In this document: one piece after another, positions 56,889 to 64,000 of the stretch
Numbering within the stretch: the stretch's first letter is position 1
Layout: every line of letters starts with the position of its first letter
Assembly (NCBI RefSeq): GCF_003415675.1
Contig: NZ_QFZK01000010.1
Location: forward strand, 88,721 to 152,720
Reading direction: 5' to 3'
DNA: 64,000 nt
Source: Rhodoferax lacus
GTDB taxonomy: Bacteria > Pseudomonadota > Gammaproteobacteria > Burkholderiales > Burkholderiaceae_C
Notes under the pieces: generated by a model
The model's database searches: none
What the model was told of the DNA's origin: nothing
Seen by the model: the letters and a program-made list of their open reading frames with translations, nothing else
Program-made: the position numbers and the translations under genes

Positions 56889-58427
56889 ATGACTGAAACC
56901 CAATTCCAAGCCCTGCGCGACCAAGGCTTCAACCGCATACCGCTCATGGCCCAGGCCTTTGCGGACCTGGAAACCCCGCTCTCCCTCTACCTCAAGCTGG
57001 CGCGCAAGCCCGGCGAGACGGAGCCCGCACCCTACAGCTTTCTGCTGGAGTCGGTGGTGGGCGGCGAGCGTTTTGGCCGTTATAGTTTCATCGGCCTGCC
57101 AGCGCGCACCCTGTTGCGCGCCAGCGGTTTTGGCGATGCGGCCCGCACCGAGGTGGTGACCGATGGCGTGGTGGTGGAAACCTCCAAGGCCAACCCGCTG
57201 GACTTCATTGCCCAGTACCAAAGCCGCTTCAAGGTGGCTCTGCAGCCCGGTCTGCCGCGCTTTTGCGGCGGCCTGGCCGGTTACTTTGGCTACGACGCGG
57301 TGCGCTACATCGAGAAGAAGCTCGAAGCCAGCTGCCCGCCAGACGAGCTGGGCACACCCGACATCCTGCTGCTGCAAACCGAAGAGCTGGCCGTGATCGA
57401 CAACCTGTCGGGCAAGCTGCACCTGATTGTGTATGTGGACCCGGCGCTGCCCGATGCCTTTGCGCTGGGCCGGGCCCGTCTGGCCACCCTGCGCGCGCAA
57501 TTGGCGCAGGCCGTGGTAGCGCCCGAGATACGCCCCAGCCAGAGCCATGAGGCGGTGCGCGACTTTGCCAAGGCCGACTACATCGCAGCCGTGGAGCGCG
57601 CCAAGGAGCTGATCGCCGGGGGCGACTTCATGCAGGTACAGGTGGGCCAGCGCATCAAGAAGCGCTACACCGAGTCGCCCTTGAGCCTGTACCGGGCCCT
57701 GCGCGCGCTCAACCCCAGCCCGTACATGTACTACTACAACTTCAGCGGCGCGGACGGGCAGGGCAGCGACTTCCATGTAGTGGGCGCCTCGCCCGAGATC
57801 CTGGTGCGACAAGAACAAGTGGTGAACGACGGCGTTACCGAGCAAAAAGTCACCATCCGCCCTCTGGCCGGTACCCGCCCCCGTGGCGCCACCCCCGAAC
57901 TGGACCGGGCTGCCGAGCACGAGCTGGTGAACGACCCCAAGGAACGCGCCGAGCACGTGATGCTGATTGACCTGGCCCGCAACGACATTGGCCGCATCGC
58001 CAAGACCGGCACGGTGCAGGTCACCGACGCGTTTTGTGTGGAGCGCTACAGCCATGTGATGCACATCGTCAGCAATGTGGAAGGCACGCTGCTGGACGGC
58101 ATGACCAGCATGGACGTGCTCAAGGCCACCTTCCCTGCGGGCACACTGACCGGCGCGCCCAAGGTGCACGCCATGGAGCTGATTGACCAGTTGGAGCCCA
58201 TCAAGCGCGGCATCTATGGCGGCGCCTGTGGGTACCTGAGCTACGCCGGCGATATGGATGTGGCCATTGCCATCCGCACCGGCATCATCAAGAACCAGAC
58301 CCTGTACGTGCAGGCCGCCGCCGGTGTGGTGGCCGACAGCGTGCCCGAGCTGGAATGGAGAGAAACCGAAGCCAAGGCCCGCGCCTTGCTGCGCGCCAGC
58401 GAGCTGGTGGAAGAAGGACTGGAGTAA
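56889..58427 (+). CDS. trpE: Anthranilate synthase component I
   Basis: Protein of 512 residues from the ATG at 56889 (a GTG directly before it is in frame). Converts chorismate plus ammonia to anthranilate. The N-terminal regulatory motif [20 protein letters not shown] includes the LLES Trp-binding element. Catalytic features: [97 protein letters not shown] and [20 protein letters not shown]. First structural gene of the operon after the leader. Confidence 0.97.
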   Translation: MTETQFQALRDQGFNRIPLMAQAFADLETPLSLYLKLARKPGETEPAPYSFLLESVVGGERFGRYSFIGLPARTLLRASGFGDAARTEVVTDGVVVETSKANPLDFIAQYQSRFKVALQPGLPRFCGGLAGYFGYDAVRYIEKKLEASCPPDELGTPDILLLQTEELAVIDNLSGKLHLIVYVDPALPDAFALGRARLATLRAQLAQAVVAPEIRPSQSHEAVRDFAKADYIAAVERAKELIAGGDFMQVQVGQRIKKRYTESPLSLYRALRALNPSPYMYYYNFSGADGQGSDFHVVGASPEILVRQEQVVNDGVTEQKVTIRPLAGTRPRGATPELDRAAEHELVNDPKERAEHVMLIDLARNDIGRIAKTGTVQVTDAFCVERYSHVMHIVSNVEGTLLDGMTSMDVLKATFPAGTLTGAPKVHAMELIDQLEPIKRGIYGGACGYLSYAGDMDVAIAIRTGIIKNQTLYVQAAAGVVADSVPELEWRETEAKARALLRASELVEEGLE

Positions 58428-58432
58428 GCACC

Positions 58433-59020
58433 ATGACACACAAAATCAAACTGCTGATGGTGGACAACTACGACAGCTTCACCTACAACATCGTCCAGTA
58501 TTTCGGTGAATTGGGTGCCGAGGTGGAAGTCTTCCGCAACGATGAAATCACACTCGAAGAGATCGCCGCTCGCAAGCCCGACCGCCTGGTGGTCTCTCCT
58601 GGCCCTTGCTCGCCGAATGAAGCCGGTATCTCGGTGCCCGCCATTCGCCACTTCATGGGCAAGCTGCCAATTTTGGGCGTCTGTCTGGGCCACCAGAGCA
58701 TTGGTGCGGCGCTGGGCGGCAACATCATCCGCGCGCAGCAGCTCATGCACGGCAAGACCTCGGTGATCACCACCACGCAAGAGGGCGTGTTTGCCGGGCT
58801 GCCCGAAAAATTCACCGTGAACCGCTACCACTCGCTGGCGATTGAGCGCAGCAGCTGCCCCAAAGAGTTGGCTATCACCGCCTGGACTGATGACGGCGAA
58901 ATCATGGGCGTGCGCCACACCGGCCTGCCGTTTGCGGTGCGCATGGAAGGCGTGCAGTTCCACCCGGAAAGCATACTCACTGAGCATGGCCACGCCATGC
59001 TGAAGAACTTTCTGGAGTGA
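58433..59020 (+). CDS. trpG: Anthranilate synthase component II (glutamine amidotransferase)
   Basis: Protein of 195 residues from the ATG at 58433. Supplies ammonia to TrpE. Class I amidotransferase triad: Cys in [18 protein letters not shown], His and Glu in [14 protein letters not shown]-terminus [20 protein letters not shown] and [15 protein letters not shown] are typical TrpG/PabA. The frame is open upstream into trpE, but the conserved N-terminus fixes the start. Confidence 0.97.
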   Translation: MTHKIKLLMVDNYDSFTYNIVQYFGELGAEVEVFRNDEITLEEIAARKPDRLVVSPGPCSPNEAGISVPAIRHFMGKLPILGVCLGHQSIGAALGGNIIRAQQLMHGKTSVITTTQEGVFAGLPEKFTVNRYHSLAIERSSCPKELAITAWTDDGEIMGVRHTGLPFAVRMEGVQFHPESILTEHGHAMLKNFLE

Positions 59021-59022
59021 AC

Positions 59023-60069
59023 ATGAACGCCACGGCAGATTTTCGCAGTGACACAGTCACCCAACCCACCGAGGGCATGCGTGCCGCCATGGCGGCCGCG
59101 CCTCTGGGCGACGACGTGTTTGCCGATGACCCCAGCGTCAACGCCCTGCAGGAGAAAATTGCAGCCATGCTGGGCTTTGAAGCAGCGCTCTTCATGCCCA
59201 CCGGCACGCAAAGCAATCTGTGCGGCATCCTGGCCCACTGCCAGCGTGGCGACGAGTACATCGTCGGCCAGCTGGCCCACACCTACCGCTGGGAAGGCGG
59301 GGGTGCTGCCGTGCTGGGCAGCGTGCAGCCGCAGCCCTTGAGCCACCAGCCGGATGGCACACTGGCGCTTGCCGATATCGAGGCCGCCATCAAACCCGAC
59401 GACGCCCATTTCGCCAAGACCCGCCTGCTGACCCTGGAGAACACCTGGGGCGGCAAGCTCTTGCCGTTTGCCTATGTGCAGGCGGCCACTGCATTGGCTG
59501 CAAGCAAAGGCCTGAGTCGCCACCTGGACGGTGCACGCCTGTTCAATGCCGCCACCGCGCAAGCGGCGCAAAACGGAACCGATGTGTACGCAGAAGCCCG
59601 CGCCATTGCCGCCTGTTTTGACAGTACCTCGGTGTGCTTCAGCAAGGGCCTGGGCGCGCCCATTGGCTCTGCCCTGTGTGGCGGCCGGGACTTCATTGCC
59701 CGCGCCCACCGCATCCGCAAGATGGCCGGGGGCGGCCTGCGCCAGGCCGGCATGCTGGCGGCGGCTGCGTCGTATGCACTGGACCACCAGGTAGTCCGAC
59801 TGGGCGAGGACCATGCCCTGGCCCTGCGCTTGGCCGAGGGCCTGCGCGGCATACAAGGCCTGGAGGTCGAGGCGCCGCAGACCAACATTGTGTTTGTGGA
59901 CCTGGTAGGTGCGGCACGCGAGCGCTCGAATGCGCTGCAGGACCATCTCAAGGCCCAGGGCGTGCTCATCACAGGTTTGTACCGCCTGCGCTTTGTCACG
60001 CACCTGGATGTGGATGCCGCTGCCGTAGACCGCGCCGTGGCCTCAGTGCGCAGCTTCTTTGCCGCGTAA
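59023..60069 (+). CDS. ltaE: Low-specificity L-threonine aldolase
   Basis: Protein of 348 residues from the ATG at 59023, two bases after the trpG stop; a GTG at 59017 overlapping trpG is also in frame. PLP fold-type I enzyme cleaving threonine and allo-threonine to glycine and acetaldehyde. Motifs: DFRSDTVTQPTEGMRAAMAA, LFMPTGTQSNLCGILAHCQR, LTLENTWGGKLLPF, HLDGARLFNAATA, and the PLP Lys in TSVCFSKGLGAPIGSALCG. Its position inside the trp operon is unusual (see findings). Confidence 0.93.
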   Translation: MNATADFRSDTVTQPTEGMRAAMAAAPLGDDVFADDPSVNALQEKIAAMLGFEAALFMPTGTQSNLCGILAHCQRGDEYIVGQLAHTYRWEGGGAAVLGSVQPQPLSHQPDGTLALADIEAAIKPDDAHFAKTRLLTLENTWGGKLLPFAYVQAATALAASKGLSRHLDGARLFNAATAQAAQNGTDVYAEARAIAACFDSTSVCFSKGLGAPIGSALCGGRDFIARAHRIRKMAGGGLRQAGMLAAAASYALDHQVVRLGEDHALALRLAEGLRGIQGLEVEAPQTNIVFVDLVGAARERSNALQDHLKAQGVLITGLYRLRFVTHLDVDAAAVDRAVASVRSFFAA

Positions 60070-60078
60070 GGGCACGCC

Positions 60079-60777
60079 ATGCCGCTGGATCAACTGTTGC
60101 TGTTCATCGCTGCGGGCCTGCTGCTCAACCTCACGCCCGGGCCGGATGTGCTCTACATCATCAGCCAGTCGCTGCGCCACGGCCTGCGCGCAGGGCTGAT
60201 AGCGGCCCTGGGCATTACCGCCGGTTGCTTTGTCCATATCTTTGCCGCCGCCGTGGGGGTGAGTGCGCTGATGCTGGCTTCCAGCACGGCGTTCACCGTG
60301 CTCAAGTGGCTGGGTGCGGGCTACCTGGTGTATGTGGGCACGCGCATGCTGTTCTCGCAGGCGCCGATGGTGTCGGATTCCCCGTTGCGGGCAGATGCTG
60401 GTGAGATTCTGGAGGCTGTGCCTGCAGGTGATGTGCCGGCAAGGCATTCGGCAGCCAGCGGAGAACTCAAAACCATCTTTCTGCGCGGCTTCTGGACCAA
60501 TGCCCTGAACCCCAAGGTGGCAGTGTTCTTTCTGGCCTTTTTGCCGCAGTTCATAGCGCCCACGGTGGAGCACAAGCCACTGGCCTTTTTGCTGCTGGGT
60601 CTGCTGTTCAATTTCAACGCCGTGTGGGTCAACTTGGGCTGGGCCGTGGCGGCTGTCTGGCTGGCGCAAAAGGCTGGCGGCCTGCAGGCGCGCATGCACT
60701 GGCTGGACCGCGTGGCCGGTTCGCTTTTTATTGCGTTTGGCTGCAAGCTCGCACTCACTGACAACCCCGCATCCTAA
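60079..60777 (+). CDS. LysE/RhtB-family amino-acid exporter
   Basis: Protein of 232 residues starting nine bases after ltaE. About six membrane helices. Family signature at the N-terminus: [20 protein letters not shown], then [37 protein letters not shown], and [21 protein letters not shown] hydrophilic loop of about 35 residues in the middle is longer than usual. LysE/RhtB proteins export amino acids such as threonine or homoserine; coupling with a threonine aldolase suggests Thr or a related amino acid (inference). Confidence 0.88.
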   Translation: MPLDQLLLFIAAGLLLNLTPGPDVLYIISQSLRHGLRAGLIAALGITAGCFVHIFAAAVGVSALMLASSTAFTVLKWLGAGYLVYVGTRMLFSQAPMVSDSPLRADAGEILEAVPAGDVPARHSAASGELKTIFLRGFWTNALNPKVAVFFLAFLPQFIAPTVEHKPLAFLLLGLLFNFNAVWVNLGWAVAAVWLAQKAGGLQARMHWLDRVAGSLFIAFGCKLALTDNPAS

Positions 60778-60787
60778 GGACTCAACC

Positions 60788-61834
60788 ATGCCCCAATCCA
60801 AAGGTCTCATCACGCCGCAGCAGGCTCTGCAGCGCACCATTGAACACCGCGAGATTTTTCACGACGAGATGCTGCACCTGATGCGCCAGATCATGTCCGG
60901 CGAGGTCTCGCCGGTGATGATTGCAGCCATCACGGCAGGCCTGCGAGTCAAGAAGGAAACCATCGGCGAGATCACTGCCGCCGCGCAAATCATGCGCGAG
61001 TTCTCCACCAAGGTAGAGGTGGCGGACAAGACCCATTTGGTGGACATCGTGGGCACCGGCGGGGACGGTTCGCACACCTTCAACATTTCCACCTGCGCCA
61101 TGTTTGTGGCCGCCGCCGCCGGTGCGCGCGTGAGCAAGCACGGCGGGCGCAGCGTCAGCAGCAAGAGCGGCAGCGCCGATGTGATGGAGGCGCTGGGGGT
61201 GAGCATCAACCTCACGCCCGCGCAGATTGCCCAGTGCCTGGAAGAAACCGGCGTGGGCTTCATGTTCGCGCCCAACCACCATCCCGCCATGAAGAATGTG
61301 GCACCGGTGCGCCGCGAGATGGGTATCAAGACCATCTTCAATTTGCTGGGGCCGCTGACCAACCCGGCCGGCGCGCCCAACATCCTGATGGGCGTGTTCC
61401 ACGCCGATTTGGTGGGCATCCAGGTGCGTGCCCTGCAGCGCCTGGGCGCCGAACATGCGGTGGTGGTCTATGGCCGCGACGGCATGGACGAAGTGTCCCT
61501 TGGGGCATCCACCCTGGTGGGCGAATTGAAGAACGGCGAAATCCGCGAATATGAGATCCACCCCGAAGACTTTGGCCTGCCCATGGCCAGCAACCGCGCC
61601 CTCAAGGTGGAAGATGCAGCCAGTTCCATGGCCATGCTGCTGGGCGTGCTGGACAACCAGCCTGGCGCGGCCCGGGACATCGTGGCGCTCAACGCCGGTG
61701 TGGCCCTGTATGCCGCCAATGTCGTGCCCAGCATGCAGGACGGCATTGAAAAGGCCTATGCGGCCATAGCCTCTGGCGCGGCCAAGGCCAAACTCACTAC
61801 GCTGGCGGCACTTTCTGCCCGCCTGGCAGCTTAA
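60788..61834 (+). CDS. trpD: Anthranilate phosphoribosyltransferase
   Basis: Protein of 348 residues from the ATG at 60788. Joins anthranilate and PRPP. Motifs: [20 protein letters not shown], the PRPP site [57 protein letters not shown], and [16 protein letters not shown]. It follows the exporter by ten bases and precedes trpC by seven. Confidence 0.97.
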   Translation: MPQSKGLITPQQALQRTIEHREIFHDEMLHLMRQIMSGEVSPVMIAAITAGLRVKKETIGEITAAAQIMREFSTKVEVADKTHLVDIVGTGGDGSHTFNISTCAMFVAAAAGARVSKHGGRSVSSKSGSADVMEALGVSINLTPAQIAQCLEETGVGFMFAPNHHPAMKNVAPVRREMGIKTIFNLLGPLTNPAGAPNILMGVFHADLVGIQVRALQRLGAEHAVVVYGRDGMDEVSLGASTLVGELKNGEIREYEIHPEDFGLPMASNRALKVEDAASSMAMLLGVLDNQPGAARDIVALNAGVALYAANVVPSMQDGIEKAYAAIASGAAKAKLTTLAALSARLAA

Positions 61835-61841
61835 GGACAAC

Positions 61842-62630
61842 ATGAGCGATATTCTGGACAAAATTGTGGCGGTCAAACGGCAGGAGATTGCCGCGGCGTC
61901 CAAACGCAAGCCACTGGACGTGGTGCGGGCGGACGCCGAGTCCCGCGTGCTGACACGTGACTTTGTGGGCGCCATCCGCGCCAAGATCGCAGCAGGCCAG
62001 CCTGCAGTGATTGCCGAAGTGAAGAAGGCCAGCCCCTCCAAGGGCGTGCTGCGTGAAGACTTCATCCCCGCAGACATTGCGCAAAGCTACGCCGAGTTTG
62101 GCGCAGCCTGCCTGTCGGTGCTGACCGATGCGCAGTTCTTCCAGGGCAGTGCCGACTACCTCAAGCAGGCGCGCGCCTCCTGCCAGTTGCCGGTGCTGCG
62201 CAAGGACTTCATGGTCGACGCCTACCAAATCTACGAGTCGCGCGCCATGGGCGCCGACGCGGTGTTGTTGATTGCCGCCTGCCTGGACGATGCGCAGATG
62301 AAGGACATGGAAGCGATTGCCCATGCGCTGGATATGGCGGTGCTGGTGGAAGTGCACGACCAAGCCGAACTGGAACGCGCCCTGAAGCTCAAGACGCCAC
62401 TGCTTGGCATCAACAACCGCAACCTCAAGACCTTTGAGGTCTCGCTGGACACCACGTTGGCGCTGCGCCATTTGGTGCCTGCCGAGCGCATCCTGGTCAC
62501 GGAGAGTGGCATCCACACCCGCGACGACGTGCTGCGCATGGGGGCGGCCGGCATCAACGCCTTTCTGGTGGGCGAGGCCTTCATGCGTGCGCCCGAGCCG
62601 GGCGAGGCGCTGGCCCAGCTGTTCGGCTGA
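61842..62630 (+). CDS. trpC: Indole-3-glycerol-phosphate synthase
   Basis: Protein of 262 residues, TIM barrel without a fused TrpF. Motifs: [99 protein letters not shown] and [20 protein letters not shown]. It closes anthranilate ribulotide to indoleglycerol phosphate. trpF, trpB and trpA are not in the window. Confidence 0.97.
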   Translation: MSDILDKIVAVKRQEIAAASKRKPLDVVRADAESRVLTRDFVGAIRAKIAAGQPAVIAEVKKASPSKGVLREDFIPADIAQSYAEFGAACLSVLTDAQFFQGSADYLKQARASCQLPVLRKDFMVDAYQIYESRAMGADAVLLIAACLDDAQMKDMEAIAHALDMAVLVEVHDQAELERALKLKTPLLGINNRNLKTFEVSLDTTLALRHLVPAERILVTESGIHTRDDVLRMGAAGINAFLVGEAFMRAPEPGEALAQLFG

Positions 62631-62656
62631 GCCACCGGAAAGAAAGCGGGCGTTTG

Positions 62657-63400
62657 ATGCAGGGCACACTGTTTGGTCAGGCGCCGCACGAACGGGGGGC
62701 TGATCCGCACAAGGAGCAGCTCCAAAGCGCCAACCCCGCCGACTGGCCGGTGGCCTCAGGCTGGCAGCCGCTGGTCAGCGCCTTTTTTGCCTCGGCGCCG
62801 GGCCTTACGCTGCTGGCCTTTTTGCAGCAGCGCCTCGACGCCGGGGCCTGCATCTTCCCGCCACAACCCCTGCGCGCCCTGTTGTTGACGCCGCCAGAGG
62901 CAGTGCACACCGTCATCCTGGGGCAGGACCCGTACCACGGGCGCGGCCAGGCCGAAGGGCTGGCGTTTTCCGTGGCACCCGGTGTGGCCTGCCCACCCTC
63001 CCTGCGCAACATCTTCAAGGAACTGCAGCGTGATCTGGGCACGCCCCCGCCGGTGTTCCCCTGTCCGGGTGGCAGCCTGGTGCCATGGGCCGAACAGGGC
63101 GTGCTGCTGCTCAATACCTGCCTGACGGTGGAGGAGGGTCAGCCCGCCAGCCACGCCAAACGCGGCTGGGAGGTGTTGACCGACCAGATCATTCGCCAGG
63201 TGTCGCAGTTGCCCCAGTCCGTGGTGTTCATGCTGTGGGGCTCCCACGCCCAAAGCAAGCGCTCCTTGATTGACGCCAGCCGCCATCGCGTGCTGATGGC
63301 CAACCACCCGTCACCCCTGTCGGCCCTGCGACCTCCGCTGCCCTTTATCGGATGTGGACATTTTTCACAAGCCGAGGCCTGGAAGGCCGGAGCTTCATAA
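62657..63400 (+). CDS. ung: Uracil-DNA glycosylase
   Basis: Protein of 247 residues from the ATG at 62657 (a TTG precedes in frame). Removes uracil from DNA. Family 1 motifs: the water-activating loop [67 protein letters not shown], and the minor-groove loop [13 protein letters not shown]. Gene is 26 bases downstream of trpC and may share its message. Confidence 0.96.
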   Translation: MQGTLFGQAPHERGADPHKEQLQSANPADWPVASGWQPLVSAFFASAPGLTLLAFLQQRLDAGACIFPPQPLRALLLTPPEAVHTVILGQDPYHGRGQAEGLAFSVAPGVACPPSLRNIFKELQRDLGTPPPVFPCPGGSLVPWAEQGVLLLNTCLTVEEGQPASHAKRGWEVLTDQIIRQVSQLPQSVVFMLWGSHAQSKRSLIDASRHRVLMANHPSPLSALRPPLPFIGCGHFSQAEAWKAGAS

Positions 63401-63428
63401 TTTCGTGGCATAATCTGTGGCTCACCTA

Positions 63429-63514
63429 GGAGAGGTGGCCGAGTGGTTAATGGCAGCAGACTGTAAATCTGCCCTCTTACGAGTACGCTGGTTCGAATCC
63501 AGCCCTCTCCACCA
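63429..63514 (+). tRNA. tRNA-Tyr (GTA)
   Basis: Class II tRNA with long variable arm. Acceptor GGAGAGG pairs with CCTCTCC; anticodon GTA at 63463-63465 in ACTGTAAAT; T arm CTGGTTCGAATCCAG; encoded CCA at 63512-63514. First of a Tyr-Gly-Thr-tuf cluster conserved in proteobacteria. Confidence 0.97.
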
Positions 63515-63563
63515 GTGATGTGTTGACTGTGACCGTGTTGACTGTTTAGCGTTCCCGTATTGC

Positions 63564-63637
63564 GCGGGGTTCGTATAGTGGTAATACCTTAGCCTTCCAA
63601 GCTAAAGCGAGGAGTTCGATTCTCCTACCCCGCTCCA
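63564..63637 (+). tRNA. tRNA-Gly (TCC)
   Basis: Acceptor GCGGGGT pairs with ACCCCGC (63627-63633); anticodon TCC at 63596-63598; T arm GGAGTTCGATTCTCC; discriminator T and encoded CCA at 63635-63637. Confidence 0.97.
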
Positions 63638-63668
63638 CAGTTGATGTTTCACGACAGTGATGAATTTC

Positions 63669-63743
<75 letters not shown>

Positions 63744-63748
63744 GTTTT

Positions 63749-63781
63749 GTAGCCTCACTTCCGTTCTGGAGGTGAGGCTAC
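63749..63781 (+). promoter_or_regulatory. Strong hairpin between tRNA-Thr and tuf
   Basis: GTAGCCTCACTTCC (63749-63762) pairs with GGAGGTGAGGCTAC (63768-63781), 14 bp with one G-T pair and a five-base loop, followed by GCGGCTTTT. It could be an RNase processing signal or partial terminator for the tRNA-tuf transcript. Confidence 0.6.
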
Positions 63782-63825
63782 GCGGCTTTTAATGTTTTTA
63801 TCTCACTACTTCTCGGAGTTCGATC

Positions 63826-64000
63826 ATGGGTAAAGAAAAATTCACACGTACCAAGCCTCACGTCAATGTGGGTACCATTGGCCACGTTGACCACGGCAAG
63901 ACCACGCTGACTGCAGCCATCACCACGGTGCTGGCAGCCAAGTTTGGCGGCTCTGCCAAGGCTTACGATCAGATCGATGCAGCTCCGGAAGAAAAAGCCC
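63826..64000 (+). CDS. tuf: Elongation factor Tu, partial
   Basis: The first 58 codons are present; the gene runs off the window. [20 protein letters not shown] then the G1 P-loop [19 protein letters not shown] identify EF-Tu. A GGAG ribosome-binding site (CTCGGAGTTCG) precedes the ATG. The tRNA-Tyr/Gly/Thr genes upstream are the classic tufB context. Confidence 0.97.
   Translation, partial: MGKEKFTRTKPHVNVGTIGHVDHGKTTLTAAITTVLAAKFGGSAKAYDQIDAAPEEKA

Overview
The window is GC-rich, densely packed chromosomal DNA of a Gram-negative betaproteobacterium. Gene content and order point to Burkholderiales, most likely Comamonadaceae: recG-eamA-oxyR-ubiA, argS-SPOR-dsbA, lptA-lptB-rpoN, thiL/pgpA/cinA, trpE-trpG-...-trpD-trpC, and tRNA-Tyr/Gly/Thr-tuf. 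A PhaM-like granule protein suggests polyhydroxyalkanoate storage. No genus is claimed. No CRISPR array, prophage or insertion sequence was seen.

Layout. 1-5 kb: end of a VOC protein, a DksA-type zinc-finger protein, then a TonB receptor closely resembling the PQQ receptor PqqU/YncD, divergent from a secreted PQQ-type dehydrogenase and a small cytochrome c. 5-9 kb: PhaM, a FIST-domain sensor protein and a chemoreceptor. 8.8-9.1 kb: two inverted copies of an unusual hairpin element between convergent genes. 9-19 kb: tgt, a VapBC-type toxin-antitoxin pair, an APH/P-loop kinase-like protein, a CBS protein, queA, recG, an EamA transporter, oxyR and ubiA. 19-25 kb: PhoD-like phosphatase with psiF, argS, a SPOR protein, a DsbA-type oxidoreductase and a DHH phosphoesterase. 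26-31 kb: lptA-lptB, three tandem 90-bp repeats, rpoN, an RNA methyltransferase and a PIN protein. 31-37 kb: orphan addiction-module antitoxin, FMN glutamate-synthase-like protein, YecA/SEC-C protein, outer-membrane protein, and a LysR/NAD(P)-binding divergent pair. 37-43 kb: a dicarboxylate-type TRAP transporter (dctM, dctQ, dctP) divergent from a DctS/DctR-type two-component system.

42.8-45.7 kb carries two full-length paralogous genes of a family I cannot name. They have an AT-rich promoter region and repeated Gly/Ser-rich motifs, and are the best candidate for something undescribed. 46.9-50.5 kb is an insertion between pgpA and thiL. It holds an apparently intact two-partner-secretion transporter followed by a 5'-truncated, frameshifted TpsA/CdiA-like remnant with no immunity gene visible.

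51-64 kb: thiL, a membrane protein of the Gcr 'site-specific recombinase' family, apaG, rpe and a second chemoreceptor. A candidate tryptophan leader peptide then precedes trpE-trpG-ltaE-lysE-trpD-trpC-ung. The window ends with three tRNA genes and the start of tuf.

Coordinates come from reading the sequence. Family assignments rest on recognised motifs and neighbourhood, with no database search. Start codons were moved inward where a conserved N-terminus or ribosome-binding site supported it.
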